From Gammaproteobacteria bacterium (GTDB lineage: Bacteria > Pseudomonadota > Gammaproteobacteria > GCA-001735895), in NCBI GenBank assembly GCA_015494335.1, contig WGBK01000091.1, forward strand, positions 1 to 11,724: a stretch of DNA of 11,724 nt, in the 5' to 3' direction. Position numbers and translations under genes: made by a program. The notes under the pieces were generated by a model. It made no database searches and was not told where the DNA came from. It was given only the letters and a program-made list of their open reading frames with translations. Position 1 is the first letter of the stretch. Each line of letters starts with the position of its first letter. Of this stretch, positions 5,587 to 11,724 are shown piece after piece.

Positions 5587-7608
5587 TCAGACCTTGAACT
5601 GGCCGACCAGCTGTTGCAGGCGCTGCGACAGCTCGTTGACCTGGCGCGCCATCTCTGCCATGTCGCTGGAGCGCGAGGCCGTCTGCACCGACAGCTCGTT
5701 GATCGCCGCTACCCGCTGGTGCACCGCACCGGCCTCCTGCTGTTGCTGCACGGTAATGCCGGAGATGCGCCGGTTCATGTCGAGCATGCCGGTGACCGCA
5801 CCAGCGATCTTCTCCAGCGCCTCGCCGGCCTGGCGTACCTGCTGCAGGCCTTCCTCGGCCTTGTGGCGACCGTCACCCATGACCTTCACCGCCTGTTGCG
5901 AGCCGCTGGTCAGGCGTTCGATCTTGCTCTGGATCTCTTCGGTGGATTCCTGGGTGCGCGAAGCCAGCGAGCGCACTTCGTCGGCGACCACGGCAAAGCC
6001 GCGACCCTGCTCACCGGCCCGCGCCGCCTCGATGGCGGCATTCAGGGCCAGCAGGTTGGTCTGCTCGGCGATGCTGCGGATCACCTCGAGTACGCCGCTG
6101 ATCGACTGCACCTCGCTTTCCAGCTCGTCTACCACCCGGGCGGCCTGTTCGACATCCTTCGACAGGGCCTGGCTGGTATCGACGCTGCGCTGCACCACGA
6201 CGCGGCCCGAGGAGGCCTGCTGGTGTGTCTGCTCCGCCAGGTCAGTGGCCTCAACGGTATGCCCGGCCACTTCCTCGATGCCCCTCGCCATGTTGTTGAT
6301 GGAATCATTCACCTGGCCGATTTCCTCACTCTGCTCCGTGACATGCTGTTGCGTGTCCTCGACCACCTGCGACATGCTGCTGGAGGAGTTCGCCAGTTGC
6401 CGGCAACTGTCCGAAACTTCCTGCATCAGGCCCTGCAGCTTGGCCGAGAAGCGGTTGAAGGCATCGGCCAGGCGACCAAACTCATCCTGTGAACGCACCT
6501 CGATGCGTCGGGTCAGGTCGCCTTCACCTTCGGCCACATCCTCCAGTGCCGCCACCGTCTGGTTCAGGGGCAGCGTGACCATACGACTGATGACGATGGC
6601 GATGAGCACGCCAAGCACCAGGCCGATGCCGGCAAGGCCCAACTGCAGCTTGATACCGGTATCAGTGGCTTGCAACAGGTCGTCGCTGATTTGCTGCATA
6701 CCCTCCGTCTCGCGTTCAACCAAGCCATCGATTTCTTCATTGATGGCACTCAGTATTGGCGTAACCTCTTTTTTCAGCAGGTAGACATCCATGCGCCGTT
6801 GCGGACTTTCGTTGATCTCGATGAGTTTTTCCAGGCGCGGTCTGGCATCCTTCATCACTTCCTCGATCTGCGCCGCACCTTCTTCCTGCTCGAAGGTGTA
6901 GAGGTCGGCATAGTCGCCAAATCGCTTGAACAACTTCTGGATCTGGTCGAAGGAGACCAGCATGTTTTCACGCGTCGCATCATTGGGGTTGGTGATGTAC
7001 AGGCGCAGCGCCGTCATCATCTTCTGGAAGTTGTAACGCGCCTCGTGCAGGTGACTGAACCATTCCAGTCGCTCCTCGGAAGCCTCCTCCTTCTCGGACT
7101 CGATCATGTTGGTCAGGGCCGCCAGCACCTGGGTCGTACGCGGGTTGATCTCGTCGCCGGCATAGGCCAGGGCCGGCTCGTTGCGGATCGGGTCTGCGGC
7201 CAGCTCGAGGATGCGCTTTTCCTGCTCCAGCATTTGCCCCAGTCTTTGCTGCATCGACTGGATCTTCTGCTGCAGCTCGGGGGACTGCTGAACCTTCTTC
7301 AACCCCAGCATCCGCTTGAGGGATTCGGAAGCCTCCCAGCGGGCATTCTGGAAATCCTGCCGGTAGCCATCGTCTTGGGTGAGCAGGAAAGCACTGATGT
7401 CGTTGGAAAAGTTGCCGAGATATTCATTGAACTGGTGCGCCTCGAGCACCAGCGGCTGCGATTCACCGATCAGGGCCCGCATGGTGCGGCGTGTATCGAC
7501 CAGGTTGGACAGGGAAAGAACCACATTGACAAGCAGGATCAGCAGGACCAAGGCAAAGCCGATCCAGATCTTGTGCTTGATCAACATCCGGTGGACGAAC
7601 GAAGGCAT
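5587..7608 (-). CDS. Methyl-accepting chemotaxis protein with large helical periplasmic sensor
   Basis: This is a 673-residue transmembrane chemoreceptor that signals through CheA/CheW to flagellar rotation. The order is: short cytoplasmic N-terminus, TM1 (about 14-36), a periplasmic domain of about 285 residues (37-321) that is almost entirely helix-like, TM2 (about 322-343), HAMP (about 343-395, ending DEFGRLADAFNRFS), and the methylation/signalling coiled coil. The tip is near 510-550, with EQTNLLALNAAIEAARAGE and FAVVADEVRSLA. The C-terminus ends LVGQFKV with no CheR-tethering pentapeptide. The sensor's length and helical character fit the helical bimodular type (inference), whose known ligands are organic acids. 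The start at 7608 is chosen because AAGGAG lies 7 bases upstream. The frame stays open to an ATG at 7773, but that would overlap the upstream gene and add 55 residues of unrelated sequence. No che genes are nearby. Confidence 0.95.
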   Translation of the reverse strand: MPSFVHRMLIKHKIWIGFALVLLILLVNVVLSLSNLVDTRRTMRALIGESQPLVLEAHQFNEYLGNFSNDISAFLLTQDDGYRQDFQNARWEASESLKRMLGLKKVQQSPELQQKIQSMQQRLGQMLEQEKRILELAADPIRNEPALAYAGDEINPRTTQVLAALTNMIESEKEEASEERLEWFSHLHEARYNFQKMMTALRLYITNPNDATRENMLVSFDQIQKLFKRFGDYADLYTFEQEEGAAQIEEVMKDARPRLEKLIEINESPQRRMDVYLLKKEVTPILSAINEEIDGLVERETEGMQQISDDLLQATDTGIKLQLGLAGIGLVLGVLIAIVISRMVTLPLNQTVAALEDVAEGEGDLTRRIEVRSQDEFGRLADAFNRFSAKLQGLMQEVSDSCRQLANSSSSMSQVVEDTQQHVTEQSEEIGQVNDSINNMARGIEEVAGHTVEATDLAEQTHQQASSGRVVVQRSVDTSQALSKDVEQAARVVDELESEVQSISGVLEVIRSIAEQTNLLALNAAIEAARAGEQGRGFAVVADEVRSLASRTQESTEEIQSKIERLTSGSQQAVKVMGDGRHKAEEGLQQVRQAGEALEKIAGAVTGMLDMNRRISGITVQQQQEAGAVHQRVAAINELSVQTASRSSDMAEMARQVNELSQRLQQLVGQFKV

Positions 7609-7615
7609 AATTTGG

Positions 7616-7621
7616 CTCCTT
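7616..7621 (-). promoter_or_regulatory. Strong ribosome binding site fixing the chemoreceptor start
   Basis: AAGGAG on the minus strand, 7 bases before the ATG at 7608, is the best Shine-Dalgarno match in the window. It selects this start over the longer in-frame ATG at 7773. Confidence 0.8.
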
Positions 7622-7638
7622 GCGGGGTCGTGTTCAAA

Positions 7639-7646
7639 CAATCGGC
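7639..7646 (-). promoter_or_regulatory. Possible secondary sigma-28 -10 element before the chemoreceptor gene
   Basis: GCCGATTG (6/8 to GCCGATAA) lies about 31 bases before the chemoreceptor ATG, but the correctly spaced -35 position reads TTCA instead of TAAA. A TATACT at 7678-7683 is an alternative -10 with no clear -35. Either could give the chemoreceptor its own transcript, though the upstream FliA promoter is far stronger. Confidence 0.25.
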
Positions 7647-7718
7647 AACCAGGATCTTTCCTGAATGCGGTTACAGGAGTATAGGCGGGTTTCGCAAAAC
7701 GTCCGGAGGAAGGCATGG

Positions 7719-8249
7719 CTACCAGGCATCGGTCCGATCCTTGTCGCCCTTCCGGCGTTGCTCCTGCAGCCACTCCGCCTGCTCCCTGCGCAGTCGCTGC
7801 AGGCGATCCTTCTGTATGTAACTCAGGCGCAGAGCATGGGCCGGCCAGTCCTGGCGCAGGCGGATCTCCAGCGGAGGCTGACGCCAGCGGTACTCGGTAT
7901 CGGTGAGGAATTTTCCCTCGACGGTTTCGGGCGGGCCGTAACGCTCCGTCAGTTTGCGCAACATGCGCGGGTTGCGCAGTTGCGGGAACTCGTACTCGGC
8001 GAAGGCAAAACCGCCATCGGCCTTGACGAAACCGAGATACAGGCGGCGCGAATCCTGCAGCAGGCTTTCGCTGCGATAGGCATCAAAGAAGCTGTTTTCG
8101 CCGGCCTCCTCGATCAGCTCGGCACCCGCCTGCTTGACCGCCTGACGCAACGAGTCACGGTTGGCGCTGGCCAGATCGATGCCGAACAGTTCCAAGGCCA
8201 GCAAGGGCGAAGCCACGGAAAGCAGAAAAAGAAGGCAGAAAACGCGCAT
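7719..8249 (-). CDS. Small exported protein of unknown function upstream of the chemoreceptor
   Basis: I do not recognise this 176-residue protein. It begins with a probable signal peptide (1-18, MRVFCLLFLLSVASPLLA), after which a mature part of about 158 residues would be periplasmic. The mature part has an aromatic-rich middle (GFVKADGGFAFAEYEFPQL, about 73-91; TEYRWRQPPLEIRL, about 118-131) and a charged C-terminal helix rich in Arg, Gln and Glu (about 145-170). There are no cysteines after the signal sequence and no lipobox. No Shine-Dalgarno is visible; the predicted sigma-28 transcript start falls on or beside the ATG, so the message may be leaderless. It ends 110 bases before the chemoreceptor gene, same strand, suggesting a two-gene flagellar-regulon operon. 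A role in ligand delivery or motility is only inference. The signal peptide and normal base composition support a real gene. Confidence 0.8.
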   Translation of the reverse strand: MRVFCLLFLLSVASPLLALELFGIDLASANRDSLRQAVKQAGAELIEEAGENSFFDAYRSESLLQDSRRLYLGFVKADGGFAFAEYEFPQLRNPRMLRKLTERYGPPETVEGKFLTDTEYRWRQPPLEIRLRQDWPAHALRLSYIQKDRLQRLRREQAEWLQEQRRKGDKDRTDAW

Positions 8250-8255
8250 GACCGG

Positions 8256-8282
8256 TTATCGGCAAGGCGCGGGGGAAATTTA
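8256..8282 (-). promoter_or_regulatory. Sigma-28 (FliA) promoter for the exported protein and chemoreceptor
   Basis: On the minus strand TAAATTTC (8275-8282), an 11-base spacer and GCCGATAA (8256-8263) match the sigma-28 consensus TAAAGTTT-N11-GCCGATAA: 6/8 in the -35, 8/8 in the -10, and exact spacing (TAAA-N15-GCCGATAA). It lies immediately upstream of the exported protein gene, with the chemoreceptor next in line, a typical class of FliA target. The predicted start is about 8248-8250. Confidence 0.8.
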
Positions 8283-8302
8283 GGGAAATGCTTCCGCAGG
8301 TT

Positions 8303-8317
8303 GCCGGAGCGACCGGC
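8303..8317 (-). other. Short GC-rich hairpin after tatC
   Basis: GCCGG (8303-8307) and CCGGC (8313-8317) flank a 5-base loop, 10 bases after the tatC stop. There is no T-run on the minus strand after it, so a terminator role for the his-tat transcript is only a possibility. Confidence 0.25.
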
Positions 8318-8326
8318 ATGCCGCGA

Positions 8327-9382
8327 TCAGGGGCCGAGATCCTCGGGCTTCGGCGGCTTGCCGTCGTCGACATAATCGTCGTCGTCCTCGTCCTCGCCGC
8401 CGACATCGTCGTCCTCTTCCTCGGCCTCGATGCGGTCGAGTTCGGCTTCCATTTCCTCGTCGGACAGGGGCTCGTATTCCTGGTGCCCGGAATCATTGGC
8501 ATCGGCCGGGTCGTCAACGATCTCGACATCGTCGCCCATCGGCATGCCGGAGGCAGCCGTGGCGGCTTCGCTGGCTGCTTCGGCCTCGGCTTCCCTTTCC
8601 TCGGCCTCCATGCGTGCCTCTTCCTCCGCGCGCTCCTTCAGTTTGTCGGCGAGCAGGTAACGGGAGGCGATAACGCCGGTCTCGAACAACAGCCACATGG
8701 GTACCGCCAGCAACACCTGTGAAATGACATCGGGCGGTGTCAGCAGCATACCGATGACAAAGGCGGCAACGATGATGTAGGGCCGCATCTGGGACAGCTT
8801 GTCCGGCGTGGTCACGCCCATGGCCACCAGGATGATGGTCGCTACCGGCACCTCGAAGGCCAGGCCGAAACCGAAGAACAGCGAGATCACGAAGTCGAGA
8901 TAACGGCCGATGTCCGTCGAGATGCTGACCATCTCGGGTCCGACCGAGGTGAAAAAGCCGAACACCAGCGGGAACACGACGAAATAGGCGAACAACACAC
9001 CGGCATAGAACAGGAAGATGCTGGACACCAGCAACGGCAGCGCCAGTCGTTTCTCGTGCTTGTACAGGCCGGGCGCGATAAAGGCCCAGATCTGGTACAG
9101 GATGAAGGGCATGGCGAGGAACACCGACAGCACCAGCACCAGCTTGAAGGGGGTCAGGAAGGGCGAGGCGACATCGATGGCGATCATGCTCGAGCCTTCC
9201 GGCAGATGCCGGGTCAGCGGCTCGGCGAGCAGGGTGTAGATGTCGTTGGCCCAGTAGAACAGGGACAGGAAGATGACCAGGATCGCCAGCATGATCTTGA
9301 TCAGCCGGTCGCGCAGCTCGATCAGGTGGTCCATCAGCCCCATGCTCTGGGCTTCCTGCTGCTCTTCCTCGTGTTCTTGCAT
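8327..9382 (-). CDS. tatC: TatC, twin-arginine translocase core, with long acidic C-terminal extension
   Basis: TatC is the polytopic inner-membrane subunit that recognises twin-arginine signal peptides and, with TatB and TatA, exports folded proteins. Residues 14-245 follow E. coli TatC closely: HLIELRDRL (19-27), FIAPGLYKHEKRL (101-113, signal-peptide residue E110), E177 in FEVPVA, and GMLLTPPDVISQ (211-222). Six membrane segments fit this stretch. The protein is 351 residues against about 258 in E. coli. The surplus is a cytoplasmic tail of about 104 residues from 248, with 44 Asp/Glu and only 7 Lys/Arg, starting as a charged helix and ending in D/E runs and KPPKPEDLGP. The ATG at 9382 shares one base with the tatB stop (TGATG). 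Met14 and Met17 are alternative starts, but the overlap favours Met1. Confidence 0.95.
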   Translation of the reverse strand: MQEHEEEQQEAQSMGLMDHLIELRDRLIKIMLAILVIFLSLFYWANDIYTLLAEPLTRHLPEGSSMIAIDVASPFLTPFKLVLVLSVFLAMPFILYQIWAFIAPGLYKHEKRLALPLLVSSIFLFYAGVLFAYFVVFPLVFGFFTSVGPEMVSISTDIGRYLDFVISLFFGFGLAFEVPVATIILVAMGVTTPDKLSQMRPYIIVAAFVIGMLLTPPDVISQVLLAVPMWLLFETGVIASRYLLADKLKERAEEEARMEAEEREAEAEAASEAATAASGMPMGDDVEIVDDPADANDSGHQEYEPLSDEEMEAELDRIEAEEEDDDVGGEDEDDDDYVDDGKPPKPEDLGP

Positions 9383-9777
9383 CAGCTGCGGGACTTGGTG
9401 GCGGGTTCGGGACTGGCGGATTCGGGTGTCCCGGCCGCTGCAGCCGGGGCGTCCTGATCGATACGCGCGGCTTCGGCGACCTCCTTGCCGGTCTGCTGGA
9501 GGGTTTCGGCAATGCCGCCGAGATCGACGTCATTGCGCGTGTCGTTGACAACTTCCTTCAGGGATTGCAGCTCTTCCTGCTGCTGTTGCAGCATGCGCTG
9601 CAGCTCGTCGGTGCGGAATTCACGCTCGACATCGGCCTTCACATTGGTGACGAAACGGCGCATGCGGGCGAAATACATGCCCGCCTTGCGCGCCACCGTG
9701 GGCAGGCGCTCGGGGCCGATCACCACCAGTGCGACGATGGCGATGACCACCATCTCGGCAAACCCCAGGTCGAACAT
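9382..9777 (-). CDS. tatB: TatB, twin-arginine translocase receptor subunit
   Basis: TatB forms the substrate-receptor complex with TatC in the inner membrane. The 131-residue protein begins MFDLGFAEMV with the conserved E8, has one membrane segment (about 4-20), the hinge GPERLP (21-26), an amphipathic helix (about 27-50), a Gln/Glu-rich helical stretch (about 57-75) and a low-complexity Ala/Pro/Ser tail. Length and motifs fit TatB rather than TatA, which has FGTKKL at the hinge. The ATG is 6 bases after the tatA TAG with no clear Shine-Dalgarno, so translation probably depends on coupling to tatA. Confidence 0.95.
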   Translation of the reverse strand: MFDLGFAEMVVIAIVALVVIGPERLPTVARKAGMYFARMRRFVTNVKADVEREFRTDELQRMLQQQQEELQSLKEVVNDTRNDVDLGGIAETLQQTGKEVAEAARIDQDAPAAAAGTPESASPEPATKSRS

Positions 9778-9783
9778 GTCGGT

Positions 9784-9993
9784 CTAGGCTTTTTCCTTGT
9801 CTTCGCTGGCCTTGCCTTCGATGACCTTGTCGGAGCCCGGATTCTGCTCCTCTTCCTTGACCGCCTTCTTGAAGCTGCGGATCGCGCCGCCCAGGTCGGA
9901 GCCGACATTGCGCAGCTTCTTGGTGCCAAACAGCAGCACCACGATCGCCAGGATCAGCAGCAGGGACCAGATACTCATTCCACCAAAACCCAT
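9784..9993 (-). CDS. tatA: TatA, twin-arginine translocase pore subunit
   Basis: TatA oligomerises on the TatBC-substrate complex to let folded proteins through the inner membrane. The 69-residue protein has a membrane helix (about 8-22), the diagnostic hinge FGTKKLR (22-28), an amphipathic helix (about 29-47) and a charged Lys/Glu tail ending EDKEKA. The start at 9993 gives MGFGGMSIW and has GAGG about 6 bases upstream; Met6 is less likely. The gene follows hisE after 40 bases with no promoter or terminator that I can see, so it is probably read from the histidine operon. Confidence 0.96.
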   Translation of the reverse strand: MGFGGMSIWSLLLILAIVVLLFGTKKLRNVGSDLGGAIRSFKKAVKEEEQNPGSDKVIEGKASEDKEKA

Positions 9994-10033
9994 GATACAC
10001 CTCGTGTTTGTTCAGTTGATTCGATTGCCTCGG

Positions 10034-10354
10034 TCATCGCTTGCGCGATGCCTTTTCCTCGTGCCCCGAAAGGCCGAAACGGCGGTCCAGCTCGGCCAGC
10101 ACCTGGTCCGCATCGAGACCCTTGTGGGCCAACAGTACCAGGCAGTGAAACCACAGATCGGCCATTTCATGGATGATCTGCCCGTCGTCGTCGCCCTTGG
10201 CGGCGATCAGGGTCTCGGCGGATTCCTCGCCGATCTTCTTCAGAATCGTGTCCAGGCCCTTGTGGTACAGGCTCGCGACATAGGAGCTGTCCGCGTCCGC
10301 CTGCTTGCGTGCCTCGAGCACCTCCATCAGGCGGGGGAGTATATCACGACTCAT
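10034..10354 (-). CDS. hisE: HisE, phosphoribosyl-ATP pyrophosphohydrolase
   Basis: HisE hydrolyses phosphoribosyl-ATP to phosphoribosyl-AMP and pyrophosphate, the second step of histidine synthesis, in the cytosol. The all-helical MazG-like fold shows the metal-binding motif GEESAETLIAAKGDD and the later EMADLWFHCLVLL. The chosen start at 10354 (106 residues, MSRDILPRLMEVLEARK) has GAGGG about 8 bases upstream. An ATG at 10372 would add MDEGAS and overlap hisI by 8 bases, and is less likely. HisE is separate from HisI here rather than fused as in enterobacterial HisIE. Confidence 0.94.
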   Translation of the reverse strand: MSRDILPRLMEVLEARKQADADSSYVASLYHKGLDTILKKIGEESAETLIAAKGDDDGQIIHEMADLWFHCLVLLAHKGLDADQVLAELDRRFGLSGHEEKASRKR

Positions 10355-10364
10355 GCTCGCACCC

Positions 10365-10754
10365 TCATCCATAGATCTCGTCCGGACTCTTCAGCACCGG
10401 CTCGTCGACGATCCACTGACCGTCGCGCCAGACACGGAAGAAACAGCGTCGGCGGCCGGTATGACAGGCGATGCCGCCCTTCTGCTCCACCTTCAGCAAC
10501 ACCACATCGGCGTCGCAGTCGATGCGCAGCTCGCGCAACTCCTGCACATGGCCGGATTCCTCGCCCTTGAACCACAGTTTCTGCCGCGAGCGGGAATAGT
10601 ACACGCCGCGCTGGCGTTCGATGGTCAGCTTGAGCGCCTCGCGATTCATCCAGGCGACCATCAGGATCTCGTTGGTCTCGGCATCCTGGGCGATGGCCGG
10701 CACCAGGCCCTGGTCGTCCCAGCGGATTTCGTTCAGGGCCTGCTCGATGCTCAC
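10365..10754 (-). CDS. hisI: HisI, phosphoribosyl-AMP cyclohydrolase
   Basis: HisI opens the adenine ring of phosphoribosyl-AMP, the third step of histidine synthesis, using Zn2+ and Mg2+. The stand-alone 129-residue protein keeps the Mg2+ aspartates in DCDAD (D79, D81, D83) and the zinc cysteines C80, C97 (ACHTGRRRC) and C104. The start is GTG at 10754, overlapping the hisF TGA in GTGA, which implies translational coupling. The next gene, hisE, completes the bifunctional activity found as one HisIE polypeptide in E. coli. Confidence 0.96.
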   Translation of the reverse strand: MSIEQALNEIRWDDQGLVPAIAQDAETNEILMVAWMNREALKLTIERQRGVYYSRSRQKLWFKGEESGHVQELRELRIDCDADVVLLKVEQKGGIACHTGRRRCFFRVWRDGQWIVDEPVLKSPDEIYG

Positions 10755-11524
10755 AGGCGCACCTCGATGCCGCGTTCTTTCATGTAGCGCTTGACCTCGC
10801 CAATGCGGTATTCGCCGAAATGGAAAATGCTGGCTGCCAGCACCGCGTCGGCCTCGCCCTCGAGCACACCTTCGGCCATGTGCTCCAGCGTGCCGACGCC
10901 GCCGGATGCGATCACCGGGCAGCGCACGGCCTCGGCCACGCGGCGGGTCAATTCCAGGTCGAAGCCCTGCTTGGTGCCATCGCGATCCATGCTGGTGAGC
11001 AGGATCTCACCAGCACCGTAGCGGTCCATTCGCTCGACCCATTCCAGCGCATCGATGCCGGTGCCCTTGCGTCCACCGTGGGTGAAGATCTCCCAGCGGG
11101 GTTCCTCGCCCTCGGCGCTGACCCGCTTGGCGTCCACGGCGACCACGATGCACTGGGAGCCGAAGCGGTCCGCCGCCTGCTGCACGAACTCGGGGTTGAA
11201 CACGGCGGCGCTGTTGATGCCGACCTTGTCGGCGCCGGCATTGAGCATGCGCCGGATGTCGGCGATCTCGCGGATGCCGCCGCCGACGGTGAGCGGAATG
11301 AACACCTCGCTGGCCACCGCCTCGACCAGGTGCACCATGGTGTCGCGGTTGTCCGAGGTGGCGGTAATGTCGAGGAAGGTCAGCTCGTCGGCGCCCTCCT
11401 CGTTGTAGCGGCGGGCATTCTCGACCGGATCGCCGGCATCGCGGATCTCGACGAACTTGACGCCCTTGACCACGCGGCCGTTGTCGACATCGAGGCAGGG
11501 GATGATGCGCTTGGCCAGTCCCAT
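10751..11524 (-). CDS. hisF: HisF, imidazole glycerol phosphate synthase cyclase subunit
   Basis: HisF is the (beta/alpha)8-barrel partner of the glutaminase HisH. It uses ammonia channelled from HisH to convert PRFAR to imidazole glycerol phosphate and AICAR. The 257-residue protein shows IIPCLDV with catalytic D12, the phosphate-binding TVGGGIR (79-85), the second catalytic aspartate D131 in VVAVDAKR, and the second phosphate site IASGGVGT. Length and motifs are normal. The ATG at 11524 comes 4 bases after the hisA stop, and its TGA overlaps the hisI GTG. Confidence 0.97.
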   Translation of the reverse strand: MGLAKRIIPCLDVDNGRVVKGVKFVEIRDAGDPVENARRYNEEGADELTFLDITATSDNRDTMVHLVEAVASEVFIPLTVGGGIREIADIRRMLNAGADKVGINSAAVFNPEFVQQAADRFGSQCIVVAVDAKRVSAEGEEPRWEIFTHGGRKGTGIDALEWVERMDRYGAGEILLTSMDRDGTKQGFDLELTRRVAEAVRCPVIASGGVGTLEHMAEGVLEGEADAVLAASIFHFGEYRIGEVKRYMKERGIEVRL

Positions 11525-11528
11525 CGGC

Positions 11529-11724
11529 TCAGCCCTGCGCCTCGACCCAGGCCTGGGCCTCGGCCAGATCGATGGTACCTTCGTACAGCGCGCGGCCGAT
11601 GATCACGCCCTCGATACCGCTGTCACTGACCGCCTGCAGGCGCTGGATGTCGCCGATATCGGTAACGCCGCCGGAAGCGATGACCGGGATCGAGATGGCC
11701 TCGGCCAGGGCACGGGTGGCCTCG
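11529..11724 (-). CDS. hisA: HisA, ProFAR isomerase (C-terminal 64 residues only)
   Basis: The frame enters from the right window edge and reads to a TGA at 11529. It ends with the HisA C-terminus: IPVIASGGVTDIGDI (phosphate-binding loop), then GVIIGRALYEGTIDLAEA. HisA isomerises ProFAR to PRFAR, the substrate of HisF encoded 4 bases downstream. HisF has the same barrel and a similar loop, but the GRALYEG block identifies this one as HisA. The start lies outside the window. Confidence 0.95.
   Translation of the reverse strand, partial: EATRALAEAISIPVIASGGVTDIGDIQRLQAVSDSGIEGVIIGRALYEGTIDLAEAQAWVEAQG

Noticed and set aside
5587..7773. Longer chemoreceptor starting at 7773 (728 residues)
   Set aside because: The extra 55 residues overlap the upstream gene and place unrelated sequence before TM1. 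The ATG at 7608 has a strong AAGGAG ribosome binding site.
6670..7821. 383-codon plus-strand open frame
   Set aside because: It is antisense to the chemoreceptor and to the start of the exported protein gene, with no motif of its own.
10034..10372. HisE starting at 10372
   Set aside because: It has a poorer ribosome binding site and adds six residues atypical of the family. The ATG at 10354 has a well-spaced GAGGG.

Overview
The window comes from the chromosome of a high-GC (roughly 60-65%) gammaproteobacterium. TatC, RuvC, RuvA, HisF and TatA all read like close relatives of the E. coli proteins, and the hisF-hisI-hisE-tatABC order is one I know from pseudomonads and other high-GC gammaproteobacteria. 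A sigma-28 type promoter and a chemoreceptor suggest a motile cell. I cannot place the genus; Chromatiales/Ectothiorhodospiraceae-like or related groups are plausible but not shown.

All fifteen genes I can support lie on the minus strand, so transcription runs from high to low coordinates. In that order: (1) the end of the histidine operon, hisA (3' end only), hisF, hisI and hisE, followed after 40 bases by tatA, tatB and tatC, all tightly packed and probably one transcript; (2) a FliA (sigma-28) promoter at 8256-8282 heading a small unrecognised exported protein and a large methyl-accepting chemotaxis protein; (3) gpmI, a glycolytic phosphoglycerate mutase with its own -10 box; (4) a CRP-like regulator; (5) yebC, ruvC, ruvA and ruvB (3' end cut by the window edge), the Holliday-junction processing set, with 4-base stop/start overlaps between the ruv genes.

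The least ordinary structures are not genes. Two roughly 100-base elements, at 3629-3728 (after gpmI) and 5434-5535 (after the chemoreceptor gene), share an equal-length 52-base core (39/52 identical by my hand alignment) in the same orientation. Each core is enclosed by long inverted arms, a perfect 24-base repeat in one and about 25 paired bases in the other. The arms differ between copies in sequence and length, yet each is self-complementary. This looks like a dispersed palindromic element with a conserved loop and freely evolving stems, placed downstream of genes.

Other points of interest are the sigma-28 promoter whose predicted start falls on the ATG of the unknown gene, a roughly 100-residue acidic C-terminal extension on TatC, and a CRP-type recognition helix paired with an altered cyclic-nucleotide pocket. 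No RNA genes, insertion sequences, CRISPR arrays or prophage genes were seen. The window is otherwise core chromosome.
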